Assembly: GCA_017405965.1 (NCBI GenBank)
Contig: JAFQZK010000003.1
Span: forward strand, 1 to 64,000
Reading direction: 5' to 3'
DNA length: 64,000 nt
From: Muribaculaceae bacterium
GTDB lineage: Bacteria > Bacteroidota > Bacteroidia > Bacteroidales > Muribaculaceae
Shown here: positions 34,077-43,222 of the stretch, piece by piece
Position numbering within the stretch: the stretch's first letter is position 1
Layout: every line of letters begins with the position of its first letter
The notes under the pieces: generated by a model
The model's database searches: none
What the model saw: the letters and a program-made list of their open reading frames with translations, nothing else
Told to the model about the DNA's origin: nothing
Position numbers and translations under genes: made by a program

Positions 34077-36407
34077 ATGGAAGATGTTAAGATAAAAAAC
34101 TACCAATCATTCTTTGCTGATCAAGTAAAGGAAGAGGTTAGAGAACAACAAAAGATTAACAAGTCTTCGATGCGTCAACTGTTTCGTGCTGGGGATTTGT
34201 CCATAGCTTACGTTGAGACCATCCAAAGAGAGACAGGTATGGTGATACTTAAGTTCCCACGTAGAATGGCGCCACGTCTTAAAGTACAGAAATCCTTGAC
34301 CATTATAGCTAAAGCGGCTTTTCAGGAATTTGGCAGCAAGCCTTTAGAATGGAGTTGCACCTGGGAACAGTTCTGTAATAATCCCTCATATCATTCCGCA
34401 GGCTCTGATATCACGCCAATGTGCTATATCCAAGGTAAGAATGACGGCTTTGAACATGTTGCTTGCTCAGGTATCAGTGGGAAACTTTATGAGATTCTTG
34501 AAAGAACCACTGCAGCAGGACGCTCATTAAGCGTCATCGTATATAACCCATTCCCCCCAGTGGACTACTTAAAGAATCTTGGTCGTTATATGGACTTGTA
34601 TCCCTCCAATAAAGAGTTACATTTAGAACCACGCATAGATTATGAGGAATGGAATCCCGAAGAGCTCGCCTATGATGAAAATAACCCTTCAATAATTTCC
34701 GACACGATACTCAAGTGTTTAGATGATGAAGGCTGTTGTATAGTCCAAGGCCCTCCGGGTACAGGTAAGAGTTACACCATAGCTACAATCATTGCCCATT
34801 ATCTTGATAACGGTAAGACTGTTTGTGCCACTACTATGGCTAATAAGGGACTTGTAGAGTTAATTAAACAAGCTCCCCTTAAAGACTATATTGCAGAGCA
34901 ACGTATCTATAAGACCAATTTGTCGGTAGATGAGCAAAAACAGATACATGGTGTACGGAATGCTAGTCAAGATCTGAGGGTTGCAAATGGAGAACTGTTA
35001 TGTGCAACTAATTATGTGCTCTCCAGTGTATTTAGTGAGAAGAAGATGTCTATGAGCGCCCCTCCAGAGTATGACTTGGTGGTTATCGAGGAGGCTTCTC
35101 AGGCTTTTTTGACGGCAATAGCGGCTTTTAAGCAATTGGGTAAGAAGTGTCTTATCGTTGGTGACCCCATGCAGCTACCGCCAATCGTCAAAATGAATAA
35201 CCCGCTCTATAATACATGGAACGTTAATACTCAGGTCGATGGATTGAAGACCTTCGCTCTGGGCTCCAATGTTAAAGCTTATCGTATTGTAACAACTTTC
35301 CGATTAACAGAGAAAAGTGCAGCTCTTACAAAGGTGTTCTATGGTAACAGGTTCGTGTCTGTGAAGAAAAAGTATCTGGATTTTTCTGCTGCTAATGACC
35401 CCCTGTTCCCGAATGATGGCGGAGTCCTTTATTATCTGACCAATGATCTGAAAAATGGCTTATATTCTGATAGTGCAGACTTCATGATTCATAAAGTCGT
35501 TGAATCAATGGAGAGATACTTCCCTGAGAAAAGTTTAGCTATTATTACGCCGTTCAGAGATACTGTAAAAGAGCTACAGAAGGAGTTCTCTCATTCTGGT
35601 ATCGAGCTGGATTTGACCATAGAAACCATCGACCGTATTCAAGGTATGACCGTTGATTATGCAGTTCTCTATATTCCAGGCAGAAACCCACAGTTTGCCT
35701 TGGAAGAGAGACGATTTAATGTTGCAACTAGCCGTTCTTTGAGTACTACGCTGATTATTTCGGATATGCCCCTTACACAGTTCCATACTGTCCCCTCGAG
35801 TGTTATCCGTTTCATTCAAAGATGTGATACCATTGATGCTGGATGTCATGTAACAGAACATCCCACCACTGCAGTAGAAGAGATGGATGAAGAAATGACC
35901 TCACCTCAAGACGCCATTACTATTGAGTCTGGAAATGCTAAGGTCAAGGTTGTGGGAAAGGTGGACTTATCTAAATTCCAACGGCCCAAGAAGGAGTTAT
36001 CAAGCAGTAAGAAGAACTATTACATCATTGACACTAATGTTTTCATCGATTGTCCGGATATTATCAATAAAATCGACAAACAGTACCCGGTAATCTTGTC
36101 TGCAAAAGTTACTGATGAACTGGATAAGATGAAGATGAAACTTGATGATCGAGGAAAGAGAAACGCAGAAAAGGCACTATGGCTGTTGAATTCAGAGAAG
36201 ACTCATAAGATTATATATGAGTTCGCAGACACATCATTACTGCCGGATGATTTTGATAAACGTTCTCCAGACAATATGATTCTGTCTGTAGCTTTGAAAT
36301 ATAAAGCTGAAAATCCGATAATGTTGACTTCGGATAATGGTTTACAACTCAAGTCGAAGATATTCGGCATAGCAACAATCTCGCTACGAAAGTTTTTGAA
36401 GAGATAG
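34077..36407 (+). CDS. SF1 (UPF1-like) helicase fused to a PIN nuclease
   Basis: 776 residues from the ATG at 34077; a TTG at 34068 overlapping the upstream stop is an alternative. Helicase motifs are GPPGTGKS (about 225-232), VIEEASQ (336-342), GDPMQLPPI (362-370), an IDRIQGMTVDYA segment and NVATSRS, as in UPF1/DNA2-type SF1 helicases. The C-terminal 130 residues form a PIN nuclease like that of PhoH2 proteins: DTNVFID, TDELDK, SPDNMILS and TSDNG supply the acidic residues. A helicase-PIN fusion next to a LOTUS/GHKL protein suggests coupled RNA or R-loop unwinding and cleavage. Confidence 0.82.
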   Translation: MEDVKIKNYQSFFADQVKEEVREQQKINKSSMRQLFRAGDLSIAYVETIQRETGMVILKFPRRMAPRLKVQKSLTIIAKAAFQEFGSKPLEWSCTWEQFCNNPSYHSAGSDITPMCYIQGKNDGFEHVACSGISGKLYEILERTTAAGRSLSVIVYNPFPPVDYLKNLGRYMDLYPSNKELHLEPRIDYEEWNPEELAYDENNPSIISDTILKCLDDEGCCIVQGPPGTGKSYTIATIIAHYLDNGKTVCATTMANKGLVELIKQAPLKDYIAEQRIYKTNLSVDEQKQIHGVRNASQDLRVANGELLCATNYVLSSVFSEKKMSMSAPPEYDLVVIEEASQAFLTAIAAFKQLGKKCLIVGDPMQLPPIVKMNNPLYNTWNVNTQVDGLKTFALGSNVKAYRIVTTFRLTEKSAALTKVFYGNRFVSVKKKYLDFSAANDPLFPNDGGVLYYLTNDLKNGLYSDSADFMIHKVVESMERYFPEKSLAIITPFRDTVKELQKEFSHSGIELDLTIETIDRIQGMTVDYAVLYIPGRNPQFALEERRFNVATSRSLSTTLIISDMPLTQFHTVPSSVIRFIQRCDTIDAGCHVTEHPTTAVEEMDEEMTSPQDAITIESGNAKVKVVGKVDLSKFQRPKKELSSSKKNYYIIDTNVFIDCPDIINKIDKQYPVILSAKVTDELDKMKMKLDDRGKRNAEKALWLLNSEKTHKIIYEFADTSLLPDDFDKRSPDNMILSVALKYKAENPIMLTSDNGLQLKSKIFGIATISLRKFLKR

Positions 36408-36788
36408 ATGACCGACCCTCCCACCAAAGAACAGCTAATATCCCTGGTCGAATCCATGTGTGAGGTCCAGGATAGAATGCTCGGCGCAAGAGGAATGCCT
36501 GAACATATCCAAAGACCTCACGTGGATAATATCGAGGCATTAAAAGCGCCGGTGTTTTATTTGTGGGAACTGCTTGGATATGGAACGGCGAGAGAATTAT
36601 CCGAAAAAGGCGTTAAGAGGGTCTGGATGGCGAGTTTTAGATCTTCACCGGGGGAATACTTGGATGAATGCCTATCGTTGCTTAGAGAGTACAAAATACC
36701 GATATCCGAGTATGATGGGGGAAGAAGGCTAAGACAAACCCTGATTGACTTTTACTCGGATATGGTTGAGCTGTATGAGAGAGGGTGA
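36408..36788 (+). CDS. Small third gene of the LOTUS/helicase-PIN operon
   Basis: The 126-residue helical protein starts immediately after the TAG of the helicase gene (TAGATG), so co-translation is likely. Segments such as LKAPVFYLWELLGYGTAREL and a tyrosine-rich C-terminal helix are visible, but no family is recognised. It could be a regulator or structural subunit of the system. The next gene is convergent. Confidence 0.55.
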   Translation: MTDPPTKEQLISLVESMCEVQDRMLGARGMPEHIQRPHVDNIEALKAPVFYLWELLGYGTARELSEKGVKRVWMASFRSSPGEYLDECLSLLREYKIPISEYDGGRRLRQTLIDFYSDMVELYERG

Positions 36789-36801
36789 GTGGATTAATCG
36801 A

Positions 36802-38376
36802 CTATTTCTTGCAATCGAAATACAAATCTGCTACCGCTTTAAGTTCATTTATGATAGCTTCACGGTTTTGATTCTTATTAATGGTTCCCTTATTCACAGT
36901 ATTAACGCCAAAAACATCTGAAACTTTACTCCATACGGATTGACTGGTTTTGAGACGGGACACGTTCGCTTCATTTATAACTTTGGTTCCATTACTGGAA
37001 TCCTCGAGTATAACATTGTCTCTTTTGGCGTCTTTTTTTTCATTATAGAGAAGACGTATTAAGAAGTGTAGAGCTATCGGAGATTTTTCCCATTTTAGAT
37101 TATATGTATCAGCCGCATCATAAGTTATATGAGTATTGTCATGGAAAAAATACTCCAATTTTTGCCTTAATTCCTGGTCAGAATCATCAGAATCTCCAAA
37201 TACAAATCCAGCTCTTATCAAACTCTTCAAGAACTTATCCCTGTCAACATTATTAGTCGCATTTCTAATAAACCTTTCCTTAGTAGTCCTGAGTTTAGAG
37301 CCTTGCTTACTCTTTCTCTTAGGAAGGTGCGATAAACTCTCGGCATTATTTGGATTAAAATTCGGATAGAAATTGTTGATATAATGGATAATCTGATTCT
37401 CATCTATCAGTTCTTTTTCTCGAAGGTTCCAAAGTAAGGAGTCGACCAAATCTTGCAACTCATCTTCTTCAATAGCAAAATAATCAATCCAGTCTGTTGC
37501 ACTATTATTTAAGCACTCTTCCTGGATGTTACATACCCATCTTGCAAGAGATAGTTTCTCAAATATTTTTTTACTTGAGTCAATTTTATGCACCTCCATC
37601 AACTTATTAACGACCGCCTTCTTGTCTTTGAGTTTTATTAATGAGATTAATCCATCATATAGTTCAGGTGGTAGCCCGACATGCTTCATAAAAGCCTCAC
37701 ATTGGCATATCGAAAGACTAAATAACGAGGATGATATATCATGAGCATCTAAAAACTCAAATCCGCCTCTCCCCTCCAAAAACTCCAATAATAGTTCCAT
37801 GAGACCATAAGACCTCAAAAAAACTCGCTCCTTGTTCACCGCTAGAATCATCAGTGAAAATAGTAGTCTGAACTGAATTTGCAGTTTGGAATCTTTATCA
37901 CAAAACGAAATCGCATCATCTTTATTTACGCCGACTTCCTCAAATTCAGCTTTTGGATCTGTCCCTTTCCACAATGGGTCGTTGAACATAAACAGGAATG
38001 TATCTTCGTCTCTTAGTTCTTCAATAGATCTTTTCGCAGATTTATAGTACCGCTCCACAACTGTTGTTGGGTGGTCCAATTTTCTAAATCTTTTGTTAAC
38101 CTGTGTTTCAAAAAAAACTCGAATTTGATTGCATAGTGTTTCTGCATCCTTTTCGGTTCGACACACCAGAACTTCACCCTTAAGTTCTTCATATTCGTCA
38201 TCAAATTCCTCCTGCCTTTTATCACTAACTTTGCTTCGAACACCGTCGAAAAAGATGTTTATGTTGCTAAGAGCATCATTGAGTAGAGGTATAAGAGCAA
38301 CCTTGAGTCTATATCCACGGAGACTATATCTCAATAAGAGGTCGTTATAAAAATCGAATATTTGCTGCTCGTCCAT
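36802..38376 (-). CDS. Large orphan protein between defence operon and integrase
   Basis: 524 residues from MDEQQIFDFYNDL (ATG at 38376; a TTG at 38397 is less likely). The product is soluble, helical and charged, with a probable RNA- or DNA-binding basic patch around PKRKSKQGSKLRTTKERF. No catalytic motif is recognised. Its own promoter box (CAAATATA at 38423-38430, TATATTTG on minus) lies in the gap to the integrase gene. Its location at the integrated end suggests element maintenance or defence; function unknown. Confidence 0.6.
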   Translation of the reverse strand: MDEQQIFDFYNDLLLRYSLRGYRLKVALIPLLNDALSNINIFFDGVRSKVSDKRQEEFDDEYEELKGEVLVCRTEKDAETLCNQIRVFFETQVNKRFRKLDHPTTVVERYYKSAKRSIEELRDEDTFLFMFNDPLWKGTDPKAEFEEVGVNKDDAISFCDKDSKLQIQFRLLFSLMILAVNKERVFLRSYGLMELLLEFLEGRGGFEFLDAHDISSSLFSLSICQCEAFMKHVGLPPELYDGLISLIKLKDKKAVVNKLMEVHKIDSSKKIFEKLSLARWVCNIQEECLNNSATDWIDYFAIEEDELQDLVDSLLWNLREKELIDENQIIHYINNFYPNFNPNNAESLSHLPKRKSKQGSKLRTTKERFIRNATNNVDRDKFLKSLIRAGFVFGDSDDSDQELRQKLEYFFHDNTHITYDAADTYNLKWEKSPIALHFLIRLLYNEKKDAKRDNVILEDSSNGTKVINEANVSRLKTSQSVWSKVSDVFGVNTVNKGTINKNQNREAIINELKAVADLYFDCKK

Positions 38377-38422
38377 AAGTGTATCATTTTTTTGCAAAAT
38401 TGGTGATAAAAATCGAAATATA

Positions 38423-38430
38423 CAAATATA
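38423..38430 (-). promoter_or_regulatory. -7 box for the orphan gene
   Basis: TATATTTG on the minus strand fits TAnnTTTG, 46 bases upstream of the ATG at 38376. It lies in the 57-base gap after the integrase stop. Confidence 0.55.
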
Positions 38431-38433
38431 GAG

Positions 38434-39837
38434 TTACTTCTTGTTAAGTATCTTAGCTAGTGCTTCCCGTTGCTCGGGGGTTAAGCTGTCCACAAAACTC
38501 TCAAGTTTAGATTCACCACCCGTATCAAAAATTTTAGCCATAGCAGCATCTTCAACACTAGTATCAAATTGCCCCATATAGCCTTCTGTAGTCTTAATCG
38601 ACGAATGAGCTAGCAGGCCCTGAACGACGCCCGAGTCAGTCCCCTTGTCCTTTGCCAGTTTGGCGAATGAATGCCGGGCAATGTGGAACGACAGGTGCTT
38701 CTTAATACCGGCTAGACTAGCTATCTTCTTTAGATTATTATTCAATATAGCAGTTTTTGCAGAAATGTCGTTATATAGTGAAGTTTTTAATTCCACGTTC
38801 ATCGTGTCTTTTTGGTCTTGTGTCACAGCCTTAGCATAGGGTTTAGCATTATCAAGAAGTGGAAAGATGTAATCATCCCGCTGTTTTCCTTCTTTATTAT
38901 AGCGTTCAAGGATAGTATTTGCCTGAGGAATCAAGATTAAGTCCCTCATTTTGTGATTCTTGCCCATTTGATAAGTCAATCGACCTCCCTCGACATTCCT
39001 CCACCGTAATTGCAATAAGTCACCGGCTCGTATACCAGCACAATAGAAGCTAAACAGGAAGCAGTTCCTTGTATGCCAGAGTGGCGAGCCTATCTCGAGT
39101 TCAAGGTTGATAATGCTATCAATCTCTACCATATCAAGTTTGTCCTTGGTAGTTGGAAGCCAATGAAACTCATAATTCAAGAATGGGTCCTTATCGGCAC
39201 TCATGTACCCTAACTTCACTGCTTTCCTCGTTAAAGTTCTAAAGCGCTTCATATTGTTCAACACAGTGTTCTTGTTGAGTACCTTACCAGCGCCCTTTTC
39301 CCTCTGGTTGGGTAATCGCTGTAAAAATTTCTCAAACTTATCAAGAAAGGGAACTGTTACATCGACAAATAAAATGTCCGGCATACGCCGCGTTTTTCTA
39401 AACAGCTCTAGTTTATTAGTCAGATCGCGAAATTGCTTCCAATAACGAATTTGTCCATTACTATGCAAATCTTCGCAATGCTCACGAGCAAACTCCAAGA
39501 AAGATGTGGAAACAGGAGCCTCCTCGACCTTAGATTTGACGCTATAGGGTGTTGCAATGTTTTGTTCTTCAAGGACATCACTATAGGCTGCTTTGACCTC
39601 AGCAAGTTCTTTTACTAACGTTTCATTCTTTTTAGCATACTCAGGGTCACTTTGCCGGATCCAGTTCTCGTTTCTAGCATTTTTATTGAACCAAGCCTTA
39701 TTGCTCACAGATACAGAAGACTTAACGTATTTTTTTTTGCGGTTCTGAGTGATACGCAGAAGGATAGCGTACTGACCAAATCTATTAGCACGGCAATCGA
39801 TTTGAAAAGCGAACGAGATGTGTGTCGATGAAGCCAT
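38434..39837 (-). CDS. Tyrosine recombinase integrase
   Basis: The 467-residue integrase of Bacteroidota mobile elements has an N-terminal arm-binding domain (to about 100), a SAM-like core-binding domain (about 110-230) and a C-terminal catalytic domain with Arg270 (AGIRAGDLLQLRW), His385-x-x-Arg388 (FHIARHSFAK), His411 and the nucleophile Tyr420 (LLAHSSIKTTEGYMG). It lies at the very end of the accessory region, pointing inward, with the att junction in the roughly 190 bases upstream. It would catalyse integration and excision of the island, which here interrupts murB. Confidence 0.88.
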   Translation of the reverse strand: MASSTHISFAFQIDCRANRFGQYAILLRITQNRKKKYVKSSVSVSNKAWFNKNARNENWIRQSDPEYAKKNETLVKELAEVKAAYSDVLEEQNIATPYSVKSKVEEAPVSTSFLEFAREHCEDLHSNGQIRYWKQFRDLTNKLELFRKTRRMPDILFVDVTVPFLDKFEKFLQRLPNQREKGAGKVLNKNTVLNNMKRFRTLTRKAVKLGYMSADKDPFLNYEFHWLPTTKDKLDMVEIDSIINLELEIGSPLWHTRNCFLFSFYCAGIRAGDLLQLRWRNVEGGRLTYQMGKNHKMRDLILIPQANTILERYNKEGKQRDDYIFPLLDNAKPYAKAVTQDQKDTMNVELKTSLYNDISAKTAILNNNLKKIASLAGIKKHLSFHIARHSFAKLAKDKGTDSGVVQGLLAHSSIKTTEGYMGQFDTSVEDAAMAKIFDTGGESKLESFVDSLTPEQREALAKILNKK

Positions 39838-39891
39838 ATTTACCAGATGTTTTTATTTGTGCAATGCAAAGGTATATAAAAAATCCGATTC

Positions 39892-39913
39892 TGCTGGAAC
39901 ATTGCTGGAACAT
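39892..39913. repeat. 11-base tandem repeat upstream of integrase gene
   Basis: TGCTGGAACAT occurs twice head to tail, between the integrase start and the island end. Such repeats commonly serve as arm-type sites for tyrosine integrases. Confidence 0.55.
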
Positions 39914-39959
39914 TTTGACGTTTATTTTTCAGAATAGTTCTTCCTGTTTCAAAAATATA

Positions 39960-40042
39960 AATTCTTAAACTATTGAAAACCTGATGTTTGTAAGAAATTA
40001 TCTGAAATATCAAGAAAGCCAAAGTAGTCCGGCTCTGAGAAC
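39960..40042. other. Probable right attachment junction (island/murB)
   Basis: Reading leftward, the murB coding frame stops matching at about 40028, where an in-frame TAG (40025-40027) appears, and composition drops to AT-rich. The att core is therefore within or next to the codons for SGSENLSYIPG of MurB. The exact core cannot be defined without the left end or an empty site. Confidence 0.55.
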
Positions 40043-40720
40043 TTGTCCTACATACCCGGAGAAGTTGGTGCCTCGGCCATCCAGAATATCGGTGCCTATG
40101 GCGTGGAAGTGGAGTCCATTATCCATGAGGTGGATACGATTGAGGTAGCAACAGGCCAACCTCGGGTATTCCAGGCCAATGAATGTGAGTATGGCTATCG
40201 GGACAGCATCTTCAAGAACCGCTTGCAGGGGGAATATATCGTCACGGCGGTTGTCTATCGTCTGTCCGTGATTCCCGTCGTGCATCTGGACTATGGCCAG
40301 TTGCAAGAGTTGCGTTTACATGGAGGGCAGCCTAAGGCACAGGAGATTCGTGACGCTGTGATAGCCATACGCCAGTCAAAACTGCCCGAACCTGCCGAGT
40401 TGGGCAGTGCAGGCAGTTTCTTCAAGAACCCTGTCGTGTCTGTCGAGGTTTTCCGCCAGATAGCGGCATCCCATGCCGATGTACCCCATTACGTCATCAG
40501 TGAGAACGAGATCAAGATTCCTGCCGCGTGGCTCATCGATCAATGCGGATGGAAGGGAAAGACCCATGGTGGAGCCGCGGTGTATGAGAAACAGCCCTTG
40601 ATCCTGGTCAACAGGAACCACGCGACGCCTGCCGATATCATGGAACTGTCAACACTCATTGAGCAAAGTGTTTTGGAGAAGTTCAACATCAGTCTTTCTC
40701 CTGAAGTCAATTACATCTAA
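40028..40720 (+). pseudogene. murB: UDP-N-acetylenolpyruvoylglucosamine reductase, N-terminus missing
   Basis: About 230 residues match MurB from the conserved ENLSYIPGEVGASAIQNIGAYG motif to the C-terminus, including GSAGSFFKNP and LIDQCGWKGKTHGGAAVY. MurB reduces UDP-GlcNAc-enolpyruvate to UDP-MurNAc with NADPH and FAD. Roughly the first 110 residues (the FAD-binding part) are missing: the frame is cut at the island end and preceded by a stop codon, and only an internal TTG could start translation. Since murB is normally essential, a second copy, an unsplit subpopulation or a restored 5' half elsewhere is expected. Confidence 0.85.
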
Positions 40721-40741
40721 TACAACTAAAAAACAAACATT

Positions 40742-42052
40742 ATGGCATCATTTATCGTTGAAGGGAACCATCCCTTACACGGCGAAATCACACCTCAAGG
40801 AGCCAAAAATGAAGCATTACAGGTCATCTGTGCCAGTCTGCTCACTACCGAAGAAGTGGTCATCGAGAACGTCCCCGACATCCTGGACGTGAACAACCTG
40901 ATACACATGCTCCAGGACATGGGAGTCACTGTCAAGCAACAAGGCAAAGACACCTATAGTTTCAAAGCCGAACATATCAACACAGAGTTTATCGAAAGCC
41001 AAGATTTCATGAGCAAATGCGCCAAGTTGCGTGGTTCCGTTCTCCTGATAGGGCCATTGTTGAGCCGCTTGGGCAAGATGTACTTCGCCAATCCCGGTGG
41101 AGACAAGATAGGCAGGCGTCGCCTGGACACCCACTTCCGAGGCATCTGCAATTTGGGCGCTACCTACAGGTTTGACAGCGAGAAGAAGGCATTCCAGTTC
41201 GAGACGCCAGGCCGACTGCAAGGGACCTACATGTTGCTTGACGAGGCATCATTGACCGGTACAGCCAACATCGTGATGGCCGCTGTGATGGCACAGGGCA
41301 CGACAACCATCTATAATGCGGCTTGTGAGCCCTATGTTCAGCAACTGTGCCGTATGCTGAACCAGATGGGGGCTAAAATCACGGGCATCGCCTCCAACCT
41401 CCTGACCATCGAGGGCGTGGAGCAGTTGCATGGTGCGCACCATCGCATCCTGCCCGACATGATCGAGGTGGGCAGTTTCATCGGCATGGCTGCCATGACA
41501 GGAAGCGAATTGACCATCAAAGATGTATCTTGGAACGATTTGGGTATCATTCCCGACAGTTTCCGCCGGCTGGGGTTGAAGTTGGAAAAGCGGGGCGATG
41601 ACATGTTTATCCCCCGGCAGGAGCACTATGAGGTGGAACGTTTCATGGACGGGTCCATCCTGACATTGGCCGATGCGATCTGGCCAGGTCTCACCCCTGA
41701 CTTGTTGAGTGTGCTGCTGGTTCTCGCCACACAGGCCAAAGGCAGCATCCTGATTCATCAAAAGATGTTTGAGAGCCGACTCTTCTTTGTGGACAAGCTC
41801 ATTGATATGGGCGCACAAATCATCCTGTGCGATCCGCACCGGGCCGTGGTCATCGGCCACGACCACCACATCCGCTTAAGGGCCAACCACATGGTCTCGC
41901 CCGACATCCGTGCCGGCATTGCCATGCTGATAGCCGCCATGAGCGCCGACGGCGTGAGCCGCATCGACCACATCGAGCAGATTGATCGCGGTTACACCAA
42001 AATTGAAGAACGTCTCAATGCCATCGGTGCCAAGATAACGCGCATCGAGTAG
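40742..42052 (+). CDS. murA: UDP-N-acetylglucosamine 1-carboxyvinyltransferase
   Basis: The 436-residue MurA catalyses the first committed step of peptidoglycan synthesis, adding enolpyruvate from PEP to UDP-GlcNAc. GAKNEALQ near the N-terminus and the C-terminal GAKI region are typical. The active-site loop reads NPGGDKIGRRRLDTHF, with Asp121 in place of the usual Cys that fosfomycin alkylates, so the enzyme should be naturally fosfomycin-insensitive, as in other Asp-type MurAs. It follows murB by 21 bases, which fits a murB-murA operon now cut off from its upstream promoter by the island. Confidence 0.95.
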   Translation: MASFIVEGNHPLHGEITPQGAKNEALQVICASLLTTEEVVIENVPDILDVNNLIHMLQDMGVTVKQQGKDTYSFKAEHINTEFIESQDFMSKCAKLRGSVLLIGPLLSRLGKMYFANPGGDKIGRRRLDTHFRGICNLGATYRFDSEKKAFQFETPGRLQGTYMLLDEASLTGTANIVMAAVMAQGTTTIYNAACEPYVQQLCRMLNQMGAKITGIASNLLTIEGVEQLHGAHHRILPDMIEVGSFIGMAAMTGSELTIKDVSWNDLGIIPDSFRRLGLKLEKRGDDMFIPRQEHYEVERFMDGSILTLADAIWPGLTPDLLSVLLVLATQAKGSILIHQKMFESRLFFVDKLIDMGAQIILCDPHRAVVIGHDHHIRLRANHMVSPDIRAGIAMLIAAMSADGVSRIDHIEQIDRGYTKIEERLNAIGAKITRIE

Positions 42053-42115
42053 TCAAGCCTTCGGGAACGGGGCAATCGTCCTCATCATCTTGAATGGCAT
42101 GATGTGATTTTGGGG

Positions 42116-42403
42116 TTAGGGTGTCTTGCGTTTGAATTTCTCCTTGAGGCGTTTGTAGCCCTCGACGCCCAGGATGGTCAGGCCCCCGTATTGACAGGTC
42201 TTGGCCAGGCCGAAGAGGATGGTCCACAATACGCCCTTTGCTGTGACGCTGATGGGCAGGAGCATCTGGGCAAATGACAGGATGTAGAATGGAATGCAGC
42301 ACAGCAACACGATGACACCGGTTCTGAAAGAAAGTGACTGCAGCCAGTGTTTCAGCCTGCGCCATAGGCGCAAGACAGCATCTTTTGGAGAATGGGATTT
42401 CAT
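42116..42403 (-). CDS. Small membrane protein downstream of CAAX-type protease
   Basis: The 95-residue protein has two hydrophobic segments (TGVIVLLCCIPFYILSFAQM and a second around VLWTILFGLAKTC) and basic ends. It overlaps the protease gene by four bases (ATGA), so the two are coupled and it may be an accessory subunit. No family is recognised. Confidence 0.6.
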   Translation of the reverse strand: MKSHSPKDAVLRLWRRLKHWLQSLSFRTGVIVLLCCIPFYILSFAQMLLPISVTAKGVLWTILFGLAKTCQYGGLTILGVEGYKRLKEKFKRKTP

Positions 42404-43191
42404 TCTATCTTTCTCTTTGGTTTTATCAGCAAAAGCCCCACTAAGGCCAGGACAATGCTGCTGACAAGAACTTTGGCGTCGGTCAGAATGATGGCCGGTG
42501 TTCTCGCCATCTGCAGGTCACCGAGCCCGAGCCAGCAGTAGATCGAAAGGAGTGTAACCATCAGATTGCTGCCTGCATGAACAGCTACGCTATTCCAGAT
42601 GTTTCGCGACCAGATGAATATTGCCCCGTAGAACAAGGCATCGATGAACGCTCCAAGGAAATTACGCACGTGGAGCACCCCAAACAATAGGGCCATCACC
42701 ACACAGACAACTACCTGTGCACGCCGACTGCGGAATGGCGAAATCGCCATTTGCCTGAAACACAGTTCTTCGAGTATCGGCGCCAACAATACGGCATGAA
42801 TACCGGCCAGCAGGTCCTCACGCAGTTCTGGAGTCATATAGGTCAAGTGCTCCATGTGCACAGTGTGGAAGAGGCTCGTGAGACCGTATACGATATATTC
42901 TTTCGCTACAAACCACAACGGAGCTATTAAAAACAACCCTACGATGACCGGGACCATTGGCCGCCTGAGTTGGAATTGTCTGGCAGACGGGAACAATTTA
43001 GGTTCTACCCGTTGAACGAGAAATAGCGTCAACCCGATGCCCGCCAACGTGAGCAGCCACGACAGTAACTCGCCGCCAAAACCCAGCGAGTTACTGTCAA
43101 TCGGCAATGCAGTGACATAGATGAGTGCAGTGCCGTATGCCGCCGCGAGTATCGGCATCAGGGACTTGAGAAGGCTGACAAATTTGTTCAT
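42400..43191 (-). CDS. CPBP/CAAX-type intramembrane protease
   Basis: The 263-residue polytopic membrane protein has the three CPBP motifs in order: EELCFRQ (EExxxR), FGVLHVRN (FxxxH) and VAVHAGSN (HxxxN). These glutamic intramembrane proteases (ABI family, PF02517) cleave or process membrane substrates; substrates are unknown here. It is translationally coupled to a small membrane protein downstream. Confidence 0.85.
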   Translation of the reverse strand: MNKFVSLLKSLMPILAAAYGTALIYVTALPIDSNSLGFGGELLSWLLTLAGIGLTLFLVQRVEPKLFPSARQFQLRRPMVPVIVGLFLIAPLWFVAKEYIVYGLTSLFHTVHMEHLTYMTPELREDLLAGIHAVLLAPILEELCFRQMAISPFRSRRAQVVVCVVMALLFGVLHVRNFLGAFIDALFYGAIFIWSRNIWNSVAVHAGSNLMVTLLSIYCWLGLGDLQMARTPAIILTDAKVLVSSIVLALVGLLLIKPKRKIE

Positions 43192-43222
43192 GCCGTCAAT
43201 GATTCATCCCTGCTTGCAATTC

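Noticed and set aside
40043-40720. Intact MurB starting at an internal TTG
   Set aside because: The product would lack the FAD-binding N-terminal domain; family motifs run straight into the island boundary, so truncation is the better reading.
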